A stretch of 64,000 bases of DNA. Origin: Roseinatronobacter sp052379845. GTDB taxonomy: Bacteria > Pseudomonadota > Alphaproteobacteria > Rhodobacterales > Rhodobacteraceae. The notes beneath the pieces are model-generated. The model was not told the DNA's origin and did not search any database. It worked only from the letters and a program-made list of their open reading frames with translations. Location: the NCBI GenBank assembly GCA_052379845.1, contig JBQTCF010000021.1; one strand, given 5' to 3'. Position numbers and translations under genes: made by a program. Positions 61,048 to 64,000 of the stretch are shown here, in pieces; within the stretch, counting starts at the first letter, position 1; each line of letters starts with the position of its first letter.

Positions 61048-62435
61048 GCGTATTGAAAACAGATATTTGCGTGATCGGCGGCGGCTCGGGCGGGTTGTCG
61101 GTGGCAGCAGGGGCTGTGCAAATGGGCGCGCGCGTCATTTTGGTTGAAGGGCACAAAATGGGCGGCGATTGCCTGAATTATGGCTGTGTCCCGTCCAAGG
61201 CGCTGCTGGCACAGGCCAAGGCCGCCAAGGCGCGCGGCGGGGCCGAACCGCAGGATTTCCGCAATGCCATGGCGCATGTCACCGCGACCATTGCCGCAAT
61301 TGAACCCCATGATTCCATTGACCGTTTCACGGGGCTGGGCGTTCAGGTGGTGCAGGGATACGCACGCTTTACCGCGCCCCACAGCATAGAGGTTGACGGC
61401 ACCACCATTCACGCGCGCCGCTTTGTCATTGCCACCGGATCACGCCCGCTGGTGCCCCCGATCCCCGGTCTGGACAATGTGCCGTTCATGACCAACGAAA
61501 CCCTGTTCACCCAACAAGACTGCCCCGGCCACCTGCTGATTATCGGTGCGGGGCCAATCGGGCTGGAAATGGCACAGGCCCATCGCAGGCTTGGTGCAAG
61601 GGTCACCGTCATCGAAGGGGCCAAGGCGCTGGGGCGCGAAGACCCGGACGCAAGCGCACTTGTTATTGCGCAATTGCGCCGCGAAGGCATTGAAATCATC
61701 GAAGATGCGCAGGTTGAACAGGTTTCCGGCCGCGCGGGCGCGATAGAAGTTCAGGTCAAGGGCGGCACCATATTTGCTGGCACACATCTTCTGGTTGCTG
61801 TCGGGCGCAGGCCCAATCTGGACCGCCTGAACCTGGATTCTGCAGGCATAGACCATGATCGCAACGGTATAAAAGTGGGGGCAGACCTGCGCACCACCAA
61901 CCGGCGCGCCTATGCGATAGGGGATGTTGCGGGACAGGGGCAATTCACCCATCTGGCGGGCTATCATGCCGGGCTTGTCATCCGGTCCGCGCTGTTTTCG
62001 TTGCCCGTCAAGGCACGTCAGGACCATATTCCGCGCGTAACCTATACAGACCCTGAACTGGCCCAGATTGGCCTGACCGAAGCGCAGGCCCGCCAGAAAT
62101 ATGGCGGACAGCTTAGCGTGCAGCGCATTGGCTATGAGCAGCTTGATCGCGCGCAGGCCGACGGGCGCACAGATGGCTTCATCAAGCTGATGGTCGCCCG
62201 TGGCCGCCCCGTTGGCGTCACTCTGGCGGGGGCGCAGGCAGGCGAATTGATTGCCCCGTTCGCGCTGGCCATGGCCAATAACCTGAAACTTGGCGCGATA
62301 GCGGGAACAGTGCTGCCATACCCGACATTGGCGGAAATCAGCAAACGTGCGGCAGGGGCCTATTTTTCACCCAAGCTATTTGATAACCCTACGGTAAAGC
62401 GCGTCGTCAGAATGGTGCAGAGATGGCTGCCCTAA
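61044..62435 (+). CDS. FAD/NAD-dependent pyridine nucleotide-disulfide oxidoreductase
   Basis: A 463-residue flavoprotein of the dihydrolipoamide dehydrogenase/mercuric reductase group. The redox-active disulfide is in GGDCLNYGCVPSKAL, and FAD and NAD loops (IGGGSGGLSVAAGA and IIGAGPIGLEMAQAH) are clear. The catalytic His-Glu pair of DLD enzymes is replaced by LPYPTLAE with a Tyr, as in MerA. The N-terminal metal-binding and C-terminal cysteine pair of MerA are absent. Substrate unknown. It is coupled to the TVP38 gene (ATGA), a pairing seen in other bacteria. Confidence 0.9.
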   Translation: MSVLKTDICVIGGGSGGLSVAAGAVQMGARVILVEGHKMGGDCLNYGCVPSKALLAQAKAAKARGGAEPQDFRNAMAHVTATIAAIEPHDSIDRFTGLGVQVVQGYARFTAPHSIEVDGTTIHARRFVIATGSRPLVPPIPGLDNVPFMTNETLFTQQDCPGHLLIIGAGPIGLEMAQAHRRLGARVTVIEGAKALGREDPDASALVIAQLRREGIEIIEDAQVEQVSGRAGAIEVQVKGGTIFAGTHLLVAVGRRPNLDRLNLDSAGIDHDRNGIKVGADLRTTNRRAYAIGDVAGQGQFTHLAGYHAGLVIRSALFSLPVKARQDHIPRVTYTDPELAQIGLTEAQARQKYGGQLSVQRIGYEQLDRAQADGRTDGFIKLMVARGRPVGVTLAGAQAGELIAPFALAMANNLKLGAIAGTVLPYPTLAEISKRAAGAYFSPKLFDNPTVKRVVRMVQRWLP

Positions 62436-62459
62436 GAATCGCCGCGCGCATGAGGGAGC

Positions 62460-63857
62460 ATGTTCGTCAACACGCTGTCGGGTCGGTTCCTGCTGCTTGC
62501 CGTGATTTTCGTCATGCTGGCAGAAGTGCTGATTTTTGCCCCCTCTGTTGCGCGTTTTCGTGAAGAATACCTGATTGCGCGGTTGGAACGTGCGCAAATC
62601 GCATCCTTGGCGCTGCTGGCATCTGATGGGTCCATCGCGGGGGAACTGGCAGGAGAACTGCTTGAAAATGCCGGCGTTTTCAACGTGGTTCTGCGCCGTG
62701 ACGAAGTGCGCGAACTGGTGCTGTCATCGCCGCTGCCCGGCCCCGTTGCAGCCACCTATGACCTGCGTATGGACAGCGCATTTGCACTGATACGCGATGC
62801 GCTGCTGGAATTGGGCGCCCGGGAATCGCGAATCATTCGTGTTATCGGTGACCCAGTGCAGCGCGGCGGGTTGCTGATTGAAATCACGCTGGACACCACC
62901 GATCTGAATGCCGAATTATGGGATTATGGCCGGCGCATTCTGCTGCTGTCGCTGGCGATTTCTATTTTCACGGCAATCTTGCTGTTCTTGTCCGTGCGCC
63001 TGTTCGTGGTTACGCCCATGCGCCGCGTCATCCAGTCGATGGCCGTTTACGCTGAATCCCCGCAAGACCAGACGCGAATCATCGCGCCGCAGTCAAGCAT
63101 CCGTGAATTGCGCGACGCAGAAGATGCCCTGCACCGGATGCAAACTGACCTGACGGGCCTGTTGCGCCAGAAGGACCGGCTGGCGCAACTGGGCGGGTCG
63201 GTGGCGCGCATCAGCCATGACTTGCGCAATATGCTGACCACGGCCTCCATGCTGGCCGACCGGATGGAAGCCAGCGACGACCCAAGTGTGAAACGCGCTG
63301 CGCCCAAACTCGTGGGCTCCTTGTCGCGCGCCATCAACCTGTGTGAAGCCACGCTGGCGTTTGGCAAAGCCGAAGAACCCCCGCCGCGCCTGTCGCGGGT
63401 GCAGCTTGCACCGCTTGTCGAGGATGTTATCGAAAGCGAACGCCTTGCCCTGACCGACGCGGCACAGGTCACATTCCTGGCCGATATTCCCGCTACGCTG
63501 CATTTGCGCGCGGATGAAGAACAGCTGTTTCGCGTCTTGCATAATCTGGTGCGTAACGCCCGGCAGGCATTGGAAGCCACGCGCCAACCCGGCGTTATCG
63601 AGATTTCGGCGCAAGACAGCAAGACCGGAGGCCAGAACGGCGTGTGCATCCGCATAGGTGACACTGGCCCCGGCCTGCCCGCACGCGCGCGCGAACATCT
63701 GTTCGAGGCTTTTCAGGGGGGGGTGCGCAAAGGCGGCGTCGGGCTGGGCCTGGCAATATCGGCGGAACTGGTCCACGGCCATGGCGGACGGCTGGAGCTA
63801 ACACGTTCAGATGCAGATGGAACGGAATTCCGTATCTGGTTACCAAATGCGAATTGA
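62460..63857 (+). CDS. Sensor histidine kinase
   Basis: A 465-residue membrane kinase. Two transmembrane segments (FLLLAVIFVMLAEVLIFAP near residue 10 and ILLLSLAISIFTAILLFLSV near residue 160) bracket a periplasmic sensor region. Then come a HAMP-like linker, the H box ARISHDLRNMLTT, N box LHNLVRNARQAL, G1 DTGPGLP and G2 GGVGLGLAI. No response regulator is adjacent, so it is an orphan here. Confidence 0.92.
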   Translation: MFVNTLSGRFLLLAVIFVMLAEVLIFAPSVARFREEYLIARLERAQIASLALLASDGSIAGELAGELLENAGVFNVVLRRDEVRELVLSSPLPGPVAATYDLRMDSAFALIRDALLELGARESRIIRVIGDPVQRGGLLIEITLDTTDLNAELWDYGRRILLLSLAISIFTAILLFLSVRLFVVTPMRRVIQSMAVYAESPQDQTRIIAPQSSIRELRDAEDALHRMQTDLTGLLRQKDRLAQLGGSVARISHDLRNMLTTASMLADRMEASDDPSVKRAAPKLVGSLSRAINLCEATLAFGKAEEPPPRLSRVQLAPLVEDVIESERLALTDAAQVTFLADIPATLHLRADEEQLFRVLHNLVRNARQALEATRQPGVIEISAQDSKTGGQNGVCIRIGDTGPGLPARAREHLFEAFQGGVRKGGVGLGLAISAELVHGHGGRLELTRSDADGTEFRIWLPNAN

Positions 63858-63891
63858 CCGGAATTTTGTTGAAATAGTTGCAAGCCCCCTC

Positions 63892-63920
63892 TTGCAAAGC
63901 GCGCATGACGGCGATAGTTA
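63892..63920 (+). promoter_or_regulatory. Promoter of tRNA-Arg
   Basis: TTGCAA (63892-63897), a 17-base spacer, then TAGTTA (63915-63920), nine bases before the mature tRNA. Confidence 0.5.
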
Positions 63921-63929
63921 GCCCTCAAC

Positions 63930-64000
63930 GCGCCCGTAGCTCAGCTGGATAGAGCACCAGACTACGAATCTGGGGGTCAGAGGTTCGAATCCTTTCGGGC
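63930..64000 (+). tRNA. tRNA-Arg (anticodon ACG), 3' end beyond window
   Basis: The acceptor start GCGCCCG, D arm GCTC-AGCTGGATA-GAGC, and anticodon arm CCAGA-CTACGAA-TCTGG with ACG are visible, as is the T arm AGAGG-TTCGAAT-CCTTT. The last bases of the acceptor stem and the CCA end lie outside the window. The ACG (inosine) anticodon fits arginine. Confidence 0.93.

Noticed and set aside
1..64000. CRISPR array or prophage
   Set aside because: No regularly spaced direct repeats and no phage structural, integrase or lysis genes were seen; the only mobile remnants are the IS21 relic and the tniQ fragment.

Overview
The window reads as a chromosomal segment of an alphaproteobacterium of the Rhodobacterales (Rhodobacteraceae or Roseobacter type). 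The reasons are the high G+C content, a class I lysyl-tRNA synthetase, a B12-dependent NrdJ, an Hda-type DnaA homologue, an ETC complex I accessory subunit, an ATP12-type assembly factor, and the cluster rpmH-rnpA-yidD-ttcA-yidC-MOSC-engB-argB. Almost all of it is dense core genome; accessory DNA is confined to one small scar and a family of intergenic repeats.

Layout. 1-1.86 kb: murG (cut by the window edge) and ftsW on the minus strand. 2-6.2 kb: a P-loop protein, a large beta-helix protein and a DUF4864 protein, with the beta-helix gene bracketed by two direct copies of a roughly 220-base repeat with terminal inverted repeats. 6.2-11.7 kb: class I lysyl-tRNA synthetase, a TerB-like protein, an ECF sigma/anti-sigma pair and a SorAB-type sulfite dehydrogenase with its cytochrome c. 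11.8-18.7 kb: PerM-family permease, HdaA, a YbaY/META protein, polyphosphate kinase, dapD and a LOG-family protein. 18.7-21.3 kb: a third repeat copy, then a four-gene sulfide/persulfide operon (DUF442 sulfurtransferase, two-part YeeE/YedE transporter, ETHE1-like dioxygenase) with a palindromic operator candidate upstream. 21.3-33.9 kb: ald/lrp, mscL, pcm, tolC, a sugar dehydrogenase, ureidoglycine aminohydrolase, an orphan FliM-like protein, a lytic transglycosylase, gatB, a PagL-like protein, bolA and a J-domain protein.

34.4-41.5 kb: tRNA-Gly, then nrdJ with a promoter, two NrdR-like boxes 31 bases apart and a strongly structured leader RNA. After the nrdJ terminator lies a scar made of a truncated tniQ, a decayed IS21-family element and the C-terminal fragment of a large unidentified protein that may come from a defence gene. 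It ends exactly at the stop codon of the complex I subunit gene.

41.8-47.6 kb: ribosomal and secretion genes in separately initiated and terminated units (rplO-secY-adk; rpsM-rpsK-rpoA-rplQ), with hairpins in several intercistronic gaps. 47.7-54.1 kb: HtrA protease, rarA, a tightly overlapped rluC-HAD-ATP12 operon, sixA and a ferredoxin-type protein. 54.1-60.1 kb: argB, engB, MOSC, yidC, ttcA, yidD, rnpA and rpmH on the minus strand. 60.3-64 kb: a TVP38/flavoprotein pair, an orphan sensor kinase and the start of tRNA-Arg.

Functionally the sulfide operon (sulfide/persulfide to sulfite) and SorAB (sulfite to sulfate) could act in sequence. The most unusual signals are the repeat family, the nrdJ leader, and the chimeric scar next to nrdJ. 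Everything here comes from reading the sequence; no database search was run.
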